A stretch of 64,000 bases of DNA. Source: Lentzea guizhouensis. GTDB lineage: Bacteria > Actinomycetota > Actinomycetes > Mycobacteriales > Pseudonocardiaceae. The notes beneath the pieces are model-generated. The model saw only the letters and a list, made by a program, of their open reading frames with translations. It was not told where the DNA came from and did no database searches. Both the position numbers and the translations under genes were made by a program. Below are positions 30,001-37,408 of this stretch, in pieces; within the stretch, counting starts at the first letter, position 1, and each line of letters begins with the position of its first letter. The stretch covers positions 4,216,001 to 4,280,000 of the forward strand of contig NZ_CP016793.1 in NCBI RefSeq assembly GCF_001701025.1, in the 5' to 3' direction.

Positions 30001-30355
30001 TCGTCACCGTGCCGACGTGCGGGAAGATCGGGATGTCACCGCTGCCGCCCGCGCAGCCCGTGCCCGACATGTGGGTGAGGCTGAAGCCGCGGATCTTCGT
30101 GGCGTCGTACCGGTACCCGCCGGGGGCCGCGGCGCGCAGGGTGTTGCCGCGGGACGCCTCCGGGCTGAAGGAGAACATGCCGAACGGCACGACCGCGCCG
30201 GGGAAGGTGTTCCCGAGGTTGGTCGTGCCGATGAAGGGGTTGACGTGTGCCGCTGGGTCCGGCACCACCTGTACCTGGGGCTGAGCGGAGGCAGGGACCA
30301 CTCCGAACGTCATGGCCACCGCCACCGCAGCTGTCGTGAGGACTCTTCGCTGCAT
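27098..30355 (-). CDS. Secreted GH92 family glycosidase (alpha-mannosidase type)
   Basis: The product is 1085 residues with a signal peptide (MQRRVLTTAAVAVAMTFGV, cleavage near ASAQP). GH92 enzymes are calcium-dependent exo-acting alpha-mannosidases, often alpha-1,2. Family landmarks are the opening HVNPFIGTTNLGNTFPGAVV, THMSGTGC, and WSHNNGGTHVMNGDPAP in the catalytic half. After about residue 760 come beta-sandwich modules (a DUF11/Ig-like segment and a jelly-roll of the NEW3/NPCBM-associated type) probably used for binding or spacing. It likely trims mannans or mannoproteins outside the cell. It is monocistronic by position; a nucleoside hydrolase gene lies upstream on the same strand, 58 bases away. 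Confidence 0.9.
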   Translation of the reverse strand: MQRRVLTTAAVAVAMTFGVVPASAQPQVQVVPDPAAHVNPFIGTTNLGNTFPGAVVPFGMFSFSPEASRGNTLRAAAPGGYRYDATKIRGFSLTHMSGTGCAGGSGDIPIFPHVGTVTSSPTTDATDAIYASEFAHADEVAKPGRYDVTLKSGAKAELSATERTGAARFTFPADKPATVLVNTSKSQVGSSDAQTVVDQDKRTITGSVTSGNFCGYINQVGRRSYYTLHFVAEFDQPFTEVGTYQDNVVTPGGTTSKGGTTYGTNGWPVLGKGSGAYLGFEPGAQVNVKVGISYVSLDNAKANLKAENKGQSIEDMRDNAYIAWQKQLKRIAVGGGSDDDRTKFYTALYHSLLHPNLFSDVNGEYAGFDGKVHKINRQRQKAQYGTFSGWDVYRSQLQLLTLLEPQIGSDIAQSLLNQAEQNGGVWDRWSHNNGGTHVMNGDPAPIALAAISAFGGEGYDLRTSLKSLVKAATVPTPLDLSKDGWAVMSVGQRPSLDKYLKHKYMPSVSNAWGGAAETLEISAADFAISQLAERTGDRKTARTFAERSQWWQNNFDPVAHSTGGYIRNRNADGTWVKDFTPDTGNGFVEGSSAQYTWMVTHNVAGLVESLGGKDRANKRLDDFFHNADGSWALTGKGGAKSELDNEPSVNVPWLYNYTGQPAKTQETLRETVNTLWKNAPGGIPGNDDLGAMSSWFVFTAMGMYPQVPSRAELVLSSPLFTSVKINRGGGKDIVITAPGASTANKYVQSLKVNGRSATKTWLPESFVQRGGKLDFVLGGKPSSWGTGATDAPPSFRDGEQPIKHDQPYYLTVEPQQLVVAPGASVTAKVNAVKLYDGDPKATYTITGPESLTFTPTTGAVPSSFQVSAAPGTAEGFYDFTVTVTVEGAAKPVVLPMTAKVAQEGSMLAAVNNVGASDDATGDGDFDGGGYSYSRQALATAGLVPGQTGTVDGLTFTWPGSPAGRPDNVTANKQKLTLSGTKLAFLGSAANGARTRTATVTFTDGTTAPVEIGFSDWTLGGGGAAPSYGNVVVANTPYRNQLGGGSEKVATHIFATKTYVAPEGKVLQSVVLPEDVNLHVFAVATA

Positions 30356-30413
30356 GGTCGCGGACCCTACTTTCCGTGCCCGCCCAACCCCAGAGAGCGA
30401 CGCGAACCTGTCG

Positions 30414-31250
30414 TCAAACGGACAAGCGCTGCTCCATGAAGGTCTTCAGCGCAGGCCAGTCGGTGTCCTCCGCGACCTCCACCTGGTGCTTTCCCTCGAC
30501 GAGCGCACCCTCGTCGTCGACGTCGAGCAGGTGGGTCTTGAGGGTGAGCGTGCCGGGGATGATCGCCTCGGCCACCGCGACGGCGTCGTGCACGAGGATG
30601 CCCTCGTAGTCCGACCGGCCGGCGAGGTAGGCGCGGTAGGTGTCGGTGAGCCCGCTCAGCACCGGGTCCACCGCGTCGAGGAACGCCGGGTCCGCGATGC
30701 ACCGCTGGGTGAGGTTGAGCGGCACCACCACCGGTCTGCCCTTCCTGATCACCGTGCGCGCCGCCGCGGGATCGGCCCAGAAGTTGAACTCGGCCCGCTC
30801 GGTCGTGTTGCCGAGCCCCAGCCCACCACCCATGACGATCAGCCGCGGGAACTCGACACCCGCCTCCAACGCCCTGGCGATGTTGGTCTGCGGCCCGATC
30901 GCGGCCACCACGGTCTCAGCCGTGACGTGCTCGCGGAAGAACTCGACGACGTCACCCTCGTGGAGCGCGCGGTCGTTCTCCGGCAACGTGTGCGCCCGCC
31001 CACCGAGCCCGTCCTCACCGTGCACGTCCGCCGCCCCGCTCGGCCCCTCCGCACCCCTGACCACGGGTACGTCGGTCCGCCCGAGGTGCGCGAGCAGCCG
31101 CTGGGCGTTGCGCGTGGTGTGCTCCAGCGACACGTTGCCGAACACGGTGGTCAGCGCGACCAGCTCGACCTCGGGACTGCGCGCGGCCAAAGCGATCGCG
31201 AACGCGTCGTCCACGCCGGGGTCGGTGTCGATGATGAGAGGAATCGCCAT
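30414..31250 (-). CDS. Inosine/uridine-preferring nucleoside hydrolase family protein
   Basis: The product is 278 residues. It should hydrolyse the N-glycosidic bond of nucleosides. The calcium-binding signature IIDTDPGVDDAFAIALA is at residues 5-20 and the family's second Asp region lies near ILVHDAVAVAEAI (about residue 225). The start is ATG 31250 rather than 31289, because the signature then begins at the usual place. It faces the acyltransferase gene across 17 bases, and both promoters appear to share CTCTAGAG (31253-31260). Substrate preference cannot be told. Confidence 0.9.
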   Translation of the reverse strand: MAIPLIIDTDPGVDDAFAIALAARSPEVELVALTTVFGNVSLEHTTRNAQRLLAHLGRTDVPVVRGAEGPSGAADVHGEDGLGGRAHTLPENDRALHEGDVVEFFREHVTAETVVAAIGPQTNIARALEAGVEFPRLIVMGGGLGLGNTTERAEFNFWADPAAARTVIRKGRPVVVPLNLTQRCIADPAFLDAVDPVLSGLTDTYRAYLAGRSDYEGILVHDAVAVAEAIIPGTLTLKTHLLDVDDEGALVEGKHQVEVAEDTDWPALKTFMEQRLSV

Positions 31251-31255
31251 GTCTC

Positions 31256-31261
31256 TAGAGT
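31256..31261 (+). promoter_or_regulatory. -10 box TAGAGT of leaderless acyltransferase transcript
   Basis: TAGAGT ends six bases before the ATG at 31268 and there is no ribosome site. The palindrome CTCTAGAG (31253-31260) spans it and the promoter of the divergent nucleoside hydrolase gene; the two start codons are only 17 bases apart. Confidence 0.4.
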
Positions 31262-31267
31262 GCCTGC

Positions 31268-32023
31268 ATGACGAGCATGTGGGGCGCACCGGTGTGGACC
31301 AGGTGGGCCAGGTCGCGCCGGGATCCGCAGCAGGCGCGCTTCCTCACGATGGCGTCGTTGCGGTGGGTGGTGCGGCATCGCGCGTACACGCCGTGGTACC
31401 TGGTGCGGTACTGGCGGCTGTTGAAGTTCCGGCTGCTCAACCCGCACGTGGTGTTGCGCGGCATGGTGTTCTTCGGCAAGCGGGTCGACGTCATGGCGCG
31501 GCCGGGTTACGGGCGGCTGGAGATCGGGCGGTGGGTGCACATCGGGGACGGCAACGCCATCCGGTGTCACGAGGGGTCGTTGCGGATCGGCGACAAGGTC
31601 GTGTTCGGCAAGGACAACACGGTCAACTGCTACCTGGACGTCGAGATCGGGGCGTCGAGCCTCGTCGCGGACTGGGTGTACATCTGCGACTTCGACCACA
31701 AGACCGAGGACATCACGCTGCCGATCAAGGACCAGGGCATCGTGAAGTCGCCGGTGCGGATCGGGCCCGACTGCTGGCTCGGCACCAAGGTGACGGTGCT
31801 GCGGGGCACGCGGGTCGGGCGCGGGTGCGTGCTCGGGGCGCACGCGGTGGTGCGCGGGGACGTGCCCGACTTCAAGATCGCGGTCGGGGCGCCGGCCCGT
31901 GTGGTGCGGGACCGGCGCGCCGACTACGAGGCGGACGCGCAGCGCCGGGCCGACATCGCCGACATGGCGCGCAAGGCCGAGGAGGCGCTGGCTAGGCGAG
32001 CGGAAGAAGCTGCGGACGCTTAG
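31268..32023 (+). CDS. Acyltransferase with left-handed beta-helix (hexapeptide repeats)
   Basis: The product is 251 residues. From about residue 85 it shows hexapeptide repeats (IGRWVHIGDGNAI, LRIGDKVVFGKDN, VRIGPDCWLGTKVTV, VGRGCVLGAHAVV), as in maltose/galactoside O-acetyltransferases, and the typical ending AVGAPARVVRDRR. The first 65 residues are basic and aromatic and may sit at the membrane. The acceptor is unknown; a cell-wall or exopolysaccharide sugar is plausible. Its last 32 bases overlap the SGNH hydrolase gene tail-to-tail. Confidence 0.85.
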   Translation: MTSMWGAPVWTRWARSRRDPQQARFLTMASLRWVVRHRAYTPWYLVRYWRLLKFRLLNPHVVLRGMVFFGKRVDVMARPGYGRLEIGRWVHIGDGNAIRCHEGSLRIGDKVVFGKDNTVNCYLDVEIGASSLVADWVYICDFDHKTEDITLPIKDQGIVKSPVRIGPDCWLGTKVTVLRGTRVGRGCVLGAHAVVRGDVPDFKIAVGAPARVVRDRRADYEADAQRRADIADMARKAEEALARRAEEAADA

Positions 32024-32747
32024 GCGTGAAGCCGTCGCCGGGCTGGCGGCCGATCAGCTTGTTGCGCGAACGGGAGTAGGCGACCGGGATGACCTGGTCG
32101 CGCAGCCACCGCCAGTGGTCCCACATCGACGCGTTGGTCGCGGCACCGGGCAGCGGCGCCATCCACGAGGAGTCGAACGGGACGCCCAGCGCCGACAGCA
32201 GGTGCCCGGCCAGCCGGCGGTGGCCCAGCGACGACAGGTGCAGGCGGTCGGGGCCGAAGTAGCGCGAGTCGTTGACGCACTCGTCGGCCCACACGTCCAC
32301 CAGCAGCGCGCCGTAGCGGTCAGCGGCGGCGCGCATCGCCGAGTTCAAGGCCTCGATCCGCGGCCGCATGCGCCAGCCGAACGGCATCCGGTGCGAGATG
32401 TCGCTCAACGTGAACACGGCGGCGGTCGGCGCCAGCGCCGTCGCGGCGCGCACCATCGCGTCGGCCCGTTCGGCGATCTGCGGGATCGTGGCGCCGGACA
32501 TCACGTCGTTGCCGCCGCCGAACAGAACCACCAGATCGGGTGACAGCTGCGCGGCCAGCGGCACCTGTTCGGACAGCATCTGGTCGAGCCGGCGTCCGCG
32601 CACGCCGAGGTTCGCGTAGCGGAAGCCCGGCGCGTCCAGCACGGACGCGACCCGGTCGGCCCAGCCGCGGTACGCGCCGTCGGGCAGCAGGTCGTCCAGG
32701 CCCTCGGTGCAGCTGTCCCCGAGTGCCACGAAGCGTTGGTATCTCAT
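31992..32747 (-). CDS. SGNH/GDSL hydrolase family protein
   Basis: The product is 251 residues with no signal peptide. Catalytic Ser lies in VALGDSCTEG (about residue 12), block II Gly near LGVRGRRLDQ, block III Asn in LFGGGND, and the Asp-His pair in GPDRLHLSSLGH (about residue 185). It is an esterase or lipase-like enzyme acting on small or cell-envelope esters. It neighbours an acyltransferase on the other strand, so an acylation/deacylation link is possible but not shown. Confidence 0.88.
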   Translation of the reverse strand: MRYQRFVALGDSCTEGLDDLLPDGAYRGWADRVASVLDAPGFRYANLGVRGRRLDQMLSEQVPLAAQLSPDLVVLFGGGNDVMSGATIPQIAERADAMVRAATALAPTAAVFTLSDISHRMPFGWRMRPRIEALNSAMRAAADRYGALLVDVWADECVNDSRYFGPDRLHLSSLGHRRLAGHLLSALGVPFDSSWMAPLPGAATNASMWDHWRWLRDQVIPVAYSRSRNKLIGRQPGDGFTPKRPQLLPLA

Positions 32748-32795
32748 TCAGTCCTCGGTCACCTCTCGTTCACGTGGCCGCGGACTGTACTTGAG

Positions 32796-34043
32796 CTAGG
32801 TGAACAGATTGCCCGTGGCGATCTTGGGGCGGCCCAGCACCCGCGGTTCGCGCACGACGGCTGAGGCGTAGACCTCCGCCGTGCCCGCCGCGATCGTGGC
32901 CCAGTCGAAGTCGGTCGCGAGCCGTGCCTTGGCAGCGCGCGCACGGGCGGCGGCGGCCGTGGGGTCGGACAGCACCGCACGCACCGCGCGAGCGAGTCCG
33001 TCCACGTCACCGGGGGCGAACGACAGCCCGGTCACCCCGTCCAGCACCACCTCGCCGAGCCCGCCCGCGGTCGACGCGACCAGCGGTGTCCCGGCGGCGG
33101 CCGCCTCCAGCGCCACGATGCCGAACGGCTCGTACCGCGACGGCAGCACCACCGCGTCCGCCGCTGTGAGCAACGCCGCGAGAGACCTGTCGGAGAGATG
33201 TCCGACGAACTCCACCGCGCGCAGCACCCGGTGCTTGCGCGCCTGCTCCCGCAACCACTCCGTCTGCGAGCCACCGCCCGCCACCACGACCCGCGTGCCC
33301 CGGTGCGCCCGGCGGATCCGCGGCAGCGCGGCGATCAGGTCCTGGATGCCCTTCTCCCACTCGATCCGGCCGAAGAACAGCAGCAGCGGGTCGCCGTGCG
33401 GGCTGTGCTCGTGCCGCGCCGCCGTCACGTCCGCCGGGCGCACCCGCCAGCCGCCGGGCTCGATGCCGTTGTGCAGCACGGAGACGTCCGCGGTGTCCAC
33501 TTCGAACAGGTGGGCCACCTCGCGCCGCATCGCCGAGGAGCACGTGATCAGCGCGTCGGCGCGGTTCGCGAGCCACCACTCCACCGAGTGCACCTGCTGG
33601 TTCAGCGGGTGCGAGAGCCAGCCGGAGTGCCGGCCCGCCTCGGTCGCGTGGATCGTGGCCACCAGCGGCACGCTGAACGCCTCCGCCAGCGCCACCGCCG
33701 GGTGCGCCACCAGCCAGTCGTGCGCGTGCACCACGTCCGGGCGCCACGGCCCGAGCGCCAGCCCGGCGCGGACCATCGCGTGGCCCATCGCGAGCGTCCA
33801 CGCCACGAGGTCCTTCTCGAACACCAGGTGCGCGGGGTCCTCGGCGATCCTGATCAGCCGCACGCCCTCGCTCTCCAGGTCCGTCGTCGGGTGCGTGACC
33901 GCGTCGGTGCCGGAGGGCTGCCGGCACAGCACGACGACCTCGTGCCCCTGCGCGGCCAGCTGTGTCGCGAGCGCGTGGACGTGCCTGCCCAGCCCGCCGA
34001 CGACCACCGGCGGGTACTCCCACGACAACATCAGCACGCGCAT
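32796..34043 (-). CDS. GT4 glycosyltransferase (Rv3032-like alpha-1,4-glucosyltransferase)
   Basis: The product is 415 residues of the GT-B fold. The N-terminus MRVLMLSWEYPPVVVGGLGR holds the Gly-rich loop; the donor site has FFGRIEWEKGI and the EX7E motif in SRYEPFGIVALEAAAAGTP. The start is ATG 34043 (the frame to 34124 overlaps GH57 coding sequence). It lies 4 bases after the GH57 gene, which follows a methyltransferase gene, the same trio and order as Rv3032, Rv3031 and Rv3030, involved in methylglucose lipopolysaccharide in mycobacteria. It could also serve glycogen elongation, since Rv3032 has been linked to both. Confidence 0.88.
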   Translation of the reverse strand: MRVLMLSWEYPPVVVGGLGRHVHALATQLAAQGHEVVVLCRQPSGTDAVTHPTTDLESEGVRLIRIAEDPAHLVFEKDLVAWTLAMGHAMVRAGLALGPWRPDVVHAHDWLVAHPAVALAEAFSVPLVATIHATEAGRHSGWLSHPLNQQVHSVEWWLANRADALITCSSAMRREVAHLFEVDTADVSVLHNGIEPGGWRVRPADVTAARHEHSPHGDPLLLFFGRIEWEKGIQDLIAALPRIRRAHRGTRVVVAGGGSQTEWLREQARKHRVLRAVEFVGHLSDRSLAALLTAADAVVLPSRYEPFGIVALEAAAAGTPLVASTAGGLGEVVLDGVTGLSFAPGDVDGLARAVRAVLSDPTAAAARARAAKARLATDFDWATIAAGTAEVYASAVVREPRVLGRPKIATGNLFT

Positions 34044-34047
34044 GCCG

Positions 34048-35541
34048 TTACCCCATTCCTCGCGCGTCCAGCTGCCCGAACGGGCCATCTGCCGCGCGGA
34101 GTTCCGCCGCCCTGGCCAGACCACCGTGCTGACGACCGTTCCGGCTGCCGCGCGCCAACGCCGCGAGCTCGCTGAAACGATCGCTGTGAATCTTCGCGCG
34201 GTAGCGCGCGTAGTCGGCGGCCGAGTCCTTCGTGACCATGAACGCCCAGTCGCTCGACAGCGCCAGCAACGCCTCGCGCACCGCCTGGTCCAGCACCGGG
34301 TCCCTGGTGGCGCCGGAGAAGTCGAGCTCCAGCAGCTCCCGTTGCACGGCCGCGTTGAGCGACACGATGTCGGAGACCTGCGCGCCGTCCCACACCCGCC
34401 AGTCCTTGCCGCTGCCCCACGACGACGCGGGCAGCTCGACCGGTGCGCCCACGTGGCCCGCCTCGACCGCGCCGCGCAACGTCGTCACGCGCACACCGGC
34501 CTCCGGCAGCGCGCGCAGCACTCCCTCCAGCCACAACGGACCCTCGTGCCACCAGTGCCCGTAGAGCTCGGTGTCGTAGGCCGCCACGACCAGCCCGCCG
34601 TCGATCGCGCGCAGCCGCCGCACGACCGTGTCGACGAAGTCCTCGACGTGCCTGCCGATCGCCTCACGCGCCAGCACCGGGTCGTAGGGCCGCTTGTCCT
34701 CCGGCGCCACGTTCTTGCCCGTCACCCGCGACGGCTTCAGGCCGGTGGGGTGATCGAAAGTGTGAAAATCCCGGTACGCCGCATCACCCGGATAGCCGAC
34801 CTTGGGCGACCAGACCCGGTAGGACACCTCGAGGTCGCGGCCGAACGCCAGCACGTCCGACGAACCGACCGGGTGCGCCGCGGACGTGTCGCCGTGCAGC
34901 GCCGGACCGTCGACCAGGAACCGCCGCACGCCCGCCGCCGCGTACCCCGTCTCCATGCCGGGCGAGTAACCGCACTCCGGCGCCCAGATGCCTTCCGGTG
35001 CCTTGCCGATCCGCAGCGCGGTGTCGTCCAGGCCGGTCCGCAGGGCGAACGCCCGCACGCGTGGGTCCAGCAGCGGCTGGAACGGGTGCGTGGCGGGCCC
35101 GCCGAGCAGCTCGATCGTCTGCGAGTCCACAAGGGACCGCAGAATCGGCGAGAACCCGTGCCGCCACTGGGTTTCGAACTGCTCCAGAGCCCAGGCCGAC
35201 GCCCGGTGCTCGTACGTCGACAGCTCCGGCAGCCGGCTGCCGGCCAGGTGCGAGCGCAGGTGCCAGTTGCCGAGCCAGTCGTGCGCGCCGCGCAGGCAGT
35301 ACGGGTCGTCCAGCTGGGCGGCCAGCACCGGCGTGACGCCGAGGGTGAGGACGTCGTGGCGGCCCTCCTCGGCGAAGCGCCGCAACATGTCCACGACGGG
35401 CAGGTAGGAGTGCGCCCACGCCTGGTAGAGCCACTCCTCGCCGACCGGCCACGCGCCGTGGTGGGCGAGCCAGGGCAGGTGGCTGTGCAGCACCAGGCAG
35501 AAGGTGCCCTCGTGCTGCTGTCCCGGGTTCTTGCGGGTCAC
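34048..35541 (-). CDS. GH57 alpha-glucan branching enzyme (Rv3031-like, DUF1957)
   Basis: The product is 497 residues. GH57 landmarks: HSHLPWLAHHG at the N-terminus, nucleophile Glu in GIWAPECGYSPG (about 185), and acid/base Asp in AAYDTELYGHWWHEG (about 318), followed by the DUF1957 helical domain. It makes alpha-1,6 branches, chemically like GlgB but with an unrelated fold. GTG 35541 overlaps the upstream methyltransferase stop by 4 bases (GTGA). With its neighbours it forms the Rv3030-Rv3032-type set, so its acceptor may be a methylglucose polysaccharide rather than glycogen. Confidence 0.9.
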   Translation of the reverse strand: MTRKNPGQQHEGTFCLVLHSHLPWLAHHGAWPVGEEWLYQAWAHSYLPVVDMLRRFAEEGRHDVLTLGVTPVLAAQLDDPYCLRGAHDWLGNWHLRSHLAGSRLPELSTYEHRASAWALEQFETQWRHGFSPILRSLVDSQTIELLGGPATHPFQPLLDPRVRAFALRTGLDDTALRIGKAPEGIWAPECGYSPGMETGYAAAGVRRFLVDGPALHGDTSAAHPVGSSDVLAFGRDLEVSYRVWSPKVGYPGDAAYRDFHTFDHPTGLKPSRVTGKNVAPEDKRPYDPVLAREAIGRHVEDFVDTVVRRLRAIDGGLVVAAYDTELYGHWWHEGPLWLEGVLRALPEAGVRVTTLRGAVEAGHVGAPVELPASSWGSGKDWRVWDGAQVSDIVSLNAAVQRELLELDFSGATRDPVLDQAVREALLALSSDWAFMVTKDSAADYARYRAKIHSDRFSELAALARGSRNGRQHGGLARAAELRAADGPFGQLDARGMG

Positions 35542-36266
35542 GCGCGCACCGCCACGGCCACCAGGTCGAGGCACGTGTCCAGGTCCGCGGAGGTGATGTC
35601 GAAGTCGTCCACCGTCACTGACTCGACAGCCTCCTTGAGCTCGGCCGGCCACGGTGCGCCGGACAGGGCGACCTCGACCTGTGCGTCGATGATCCGTCCG
35701 TTGAGGAGGGAGTCAAGTCGGCGCCCGTGCCGCAGCCCGCTCAGTTCGTCAACCGCGAAACCGGCCTCGCGCAGCATCTCGTCCAGTTCGGACGGAGCCA
35801 GTTCCCTGGTGTGGAACGGGTTCAGCGGGGTGTCCTGACCGGGGGAGAACGTGAGCCTGTTCGGCGTCGTCACGATCAGCGTCCCGCCGGGACGCAGCAC
35901 CCGCGCGCACTCGGCCAGGAACTGCTCCTGGTCCCAGAGGTGCTCGATCACCTGCAGGTTCGCCACGACGTCCACAGTGCCCGAACGCAGCGGCAGGGTC
36001 GCCAGGTTCCCGCGCAGCACGTCGAGCTGCGGGTAGGCGCGGGCGACGTGTCGCGAGGTGAGCTCGTCGTAGTCGAGCGCGACCACCCGCCGCGCGACCG
36101 TGCGGATCAGCTGGGCGCCGTAGCCCTCGCCGCAGCCGGCCTCCAGGACCACGGCGTCCCTGCAGTGGCCGATCAGGTGGAGGTAGGCCGCCTCGTGGCG
36201 GCGGAACCAGTAGTTCTCCTCGGCAATGCCGGGCACCGTGCGTTCGCCGGTCAGGGGGAGGGTCAC
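35538..36266 (-). CDS. Class I SAM-dependent methyltransferase (Rv3030-like)
   Basis: The product is 242 residues. SAM motif I is VVLEAGCGEGYGAQLI (about residue 46), then ALDYDE, then NLQVIEHLWD and RVLRPGGTLIVTTPN. Start GTG 36266 follows TAACCT (complement of 36274-36279) by seven bases and has no ribosome site. As first gene of the methyltransferase-GH57-GT4 operon it corresponds to Rv3030, proposed to methylate sugars of methylglucose lipopolysaccharide. The sugar target is inference from synteny. Confidence 0.85.
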   Translation of the reverse strand: MTLPLTGERTVPGIAEENYWFRRHEAAYLHLIGHCRDAVVLEAGCGEGYGAQLIRTVARRVVALDYDELTSRHVARAYPQLDVLRGNLATLPLRSGTVDVVANLQVIEHLWDQEQFLAECARVLRPGGTLIVTTPNRLTFSPGQDTPLNPFHTRELAPSELDEMLREAGFAVDELSGLRHGRRLDSLLNGRIIDAQVEVALSGAPWPAELKEAVESVTVDDFDITSADLDTCLDLVAVAVRA

Positions 36267-36276
36267 GCCGGTCAGG

Positions 36277-36642
36277 TTACTTGTCAGTAGTGACAGCCGG
36301 TACCGCGGAGCGCCGTCGCACGACGTGGTGCGCCACCGCGACGGCGGCACCGCCCGCGGCGAGGAGCGCGGTGACGGCCGGGCTCATGTACTTCGACAGG
36401 CTGGGCGCCTCGCTCGGCCCGGCGAGCCACGCCGTCACCAGTCCCGCGTAGGCCAGCGTGAGGCCTCCCGTCCACCAGCGCAGCGCCCTCGACCGGCGGT
36501 CGCGCAGGCTCGCCGCGAGCGTGATGAGCATCGGGATCCCGGAGATCAGGCCGAACTGGCCGACGACGAGGACCGGGACCGCCCAGGCCGCGACGAGGGT
36601 GCCGGTCGACGGGTGGGCGGAGGTGCGGTTCTGCTTGGTCAT
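36277..36642 (-). CDS. Small membrane protein, unknown function, under TetR control
   Basis: The product is 121 residues with three or four membrane helices (VAAWAVPVLVVGQFGLISGI, IPMLITLAASL, LTLAYAGLVTAWLAG, AVTALLAAGGAAVAVA) and a basic C-terminus. AAGGTGAG precedes the ATG at 36642. I do not recognise the family. It faces a TetR gene with a perfect palindrome in between, so it is the likely regulated target. It ends only 10 bases before the methyltransferase start, so its transcript may continue into the Rv3030-like operon. Confidence 0.7.
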   Translation of the reverse strand: MTKQNRTSAHPSTGTLVAAWAVPVLVVGQFGLISGIPMLITLAASLRDRRSRALRWWTGGLTLAYAGLVTAWLAGPSEAPSLSKYMSPAVTALLAAGGAAVAVAHHVVRRRSAVPAVTTDK

Positions 36643-36675
36643 GACGTCTCACCTTCGTTAATGGGTGTCGTTGAA

Positions 36676-36690
36676 GTTAGAGCCTCTAAC
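36676..36690. promoter_or_regulatory. TetR operator (GTTAGAG-n-CTCTAAC)
   Basis: GTTAGAGCCTCTAAC is a perfect palindrome around one base, 34 bases upstream of the membrane protein start. A weaker copy lies at 36738-36752. Confidence 0.75.
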
Positions 36691-36737
36691 TGTTGTTAGA
36701 CGGTAGGGTGTAACGAACGTGGCTGTCAATAACGGAA

Positions 36738-36752
36738 GTGAGAGGGTCTAAC
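36738..36752. promoter_or_regulatory. Second, imperfect TetR operator over ribosome site
   Basis: GTGAGAGGGTCTAAC matches the 36676-36690 palindrome at 13 of 15 positions. It overlaps the ribosome-binding region directly before the TetR ATG at 36755, so binding would block the gene's own expression. Confidence 0.6.
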
Positions 36753-36754
36753 TG

Positions 36755-37393
36755 ATGACGGACTCGGTGCAGAGCCCGCGGGAGCGCTATCGGGTCCAGG
36801 TGCGCGAGGAGGTCAAGCGGCGCGCGTGGGAGCAGATCGCCTCAGCGGGTGTGACGGCGTTGTCGCTCAACGCCATCGCGAAGGAGATGGGCATGAGCGG
36901 GCCCGCGCTCTACCGGTACTTCGCCGGGCGCGACGAGCTCATCACCGCGCTCATCAGGGACGCTTACCGCGGGCTCGCCGACGCCGTCCGCGCCGCGTAC
37001 GAGGACGGCGCCGACCTGGTCGGGCTGGCCGCGGCCATCAGGGCGTGGGCGCTCGCCGACCCGCAGCGGTACCTGCTGATCTACGGCACGCCGGTGCCCG
37101 GCTACCACGCGCCGGGCGAGATCACCGGGATCTCCGACGAGATCCTCGCGGTGCTGCTGGAGGTCTGCGCCGTCGGGCCGTCGGGTGACGAGGGCTCGAC
37201 CGCGTTCGACCTCCACCTCGACAGCCGCCGGGTGTGGGTGGTCACCGAGTCGGCGCGGACGGCGACCGTGCGGCGCGCGCTCTCGTTCTGGACGCGCGTG
37301 CAGGGCGTGCTGTCGCTGGAGCTCGCCGGCCACTTCGGACCGATGGGGTTCGATCCGGGTGTGCTGCTCGCGGACGAGGTCGCGGCGCTGTAG
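36755..37393 (+). CDS. TetR/AcrR-family transcriptional regulator
   Basis: The product is 212 residues. The helix-turn-helix is in ALSLNAIAKEMGMSGPALYR followed by YFAGRDELI; the C-terminal domain begins with the pattern AIRAWALADPQRYLLIYGTP that many WHG-type TetR proteins show. It is divergent from a small membrane protein gene, with two copies of a GTTAGAG/CTCTAAC palindrome between them. It most likely represses both genes. The ligand is unknown. Confidence 0.9.
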   Translation: MTDSVQSPRERYRVQVREEVKRRAWEQIASAGVTALSLNAIAKEMGMSGPALYRYFAGRDELITALIRDAYRGLADAVRAAYEDGADLVGLAAAIRAWALADPQRYLLIYGTPVPGYHAPGEITGISDEILAVLLEVCAVGPSGDEGSTAFDLHLDSRRVWVVTESARTATVRRALSFWTRVQGVLSLELAGHFGPMGFDPGVLLADEVAAL

Positions 37394-37408
37394 CGGCCGG
37401 CCGGGAGC

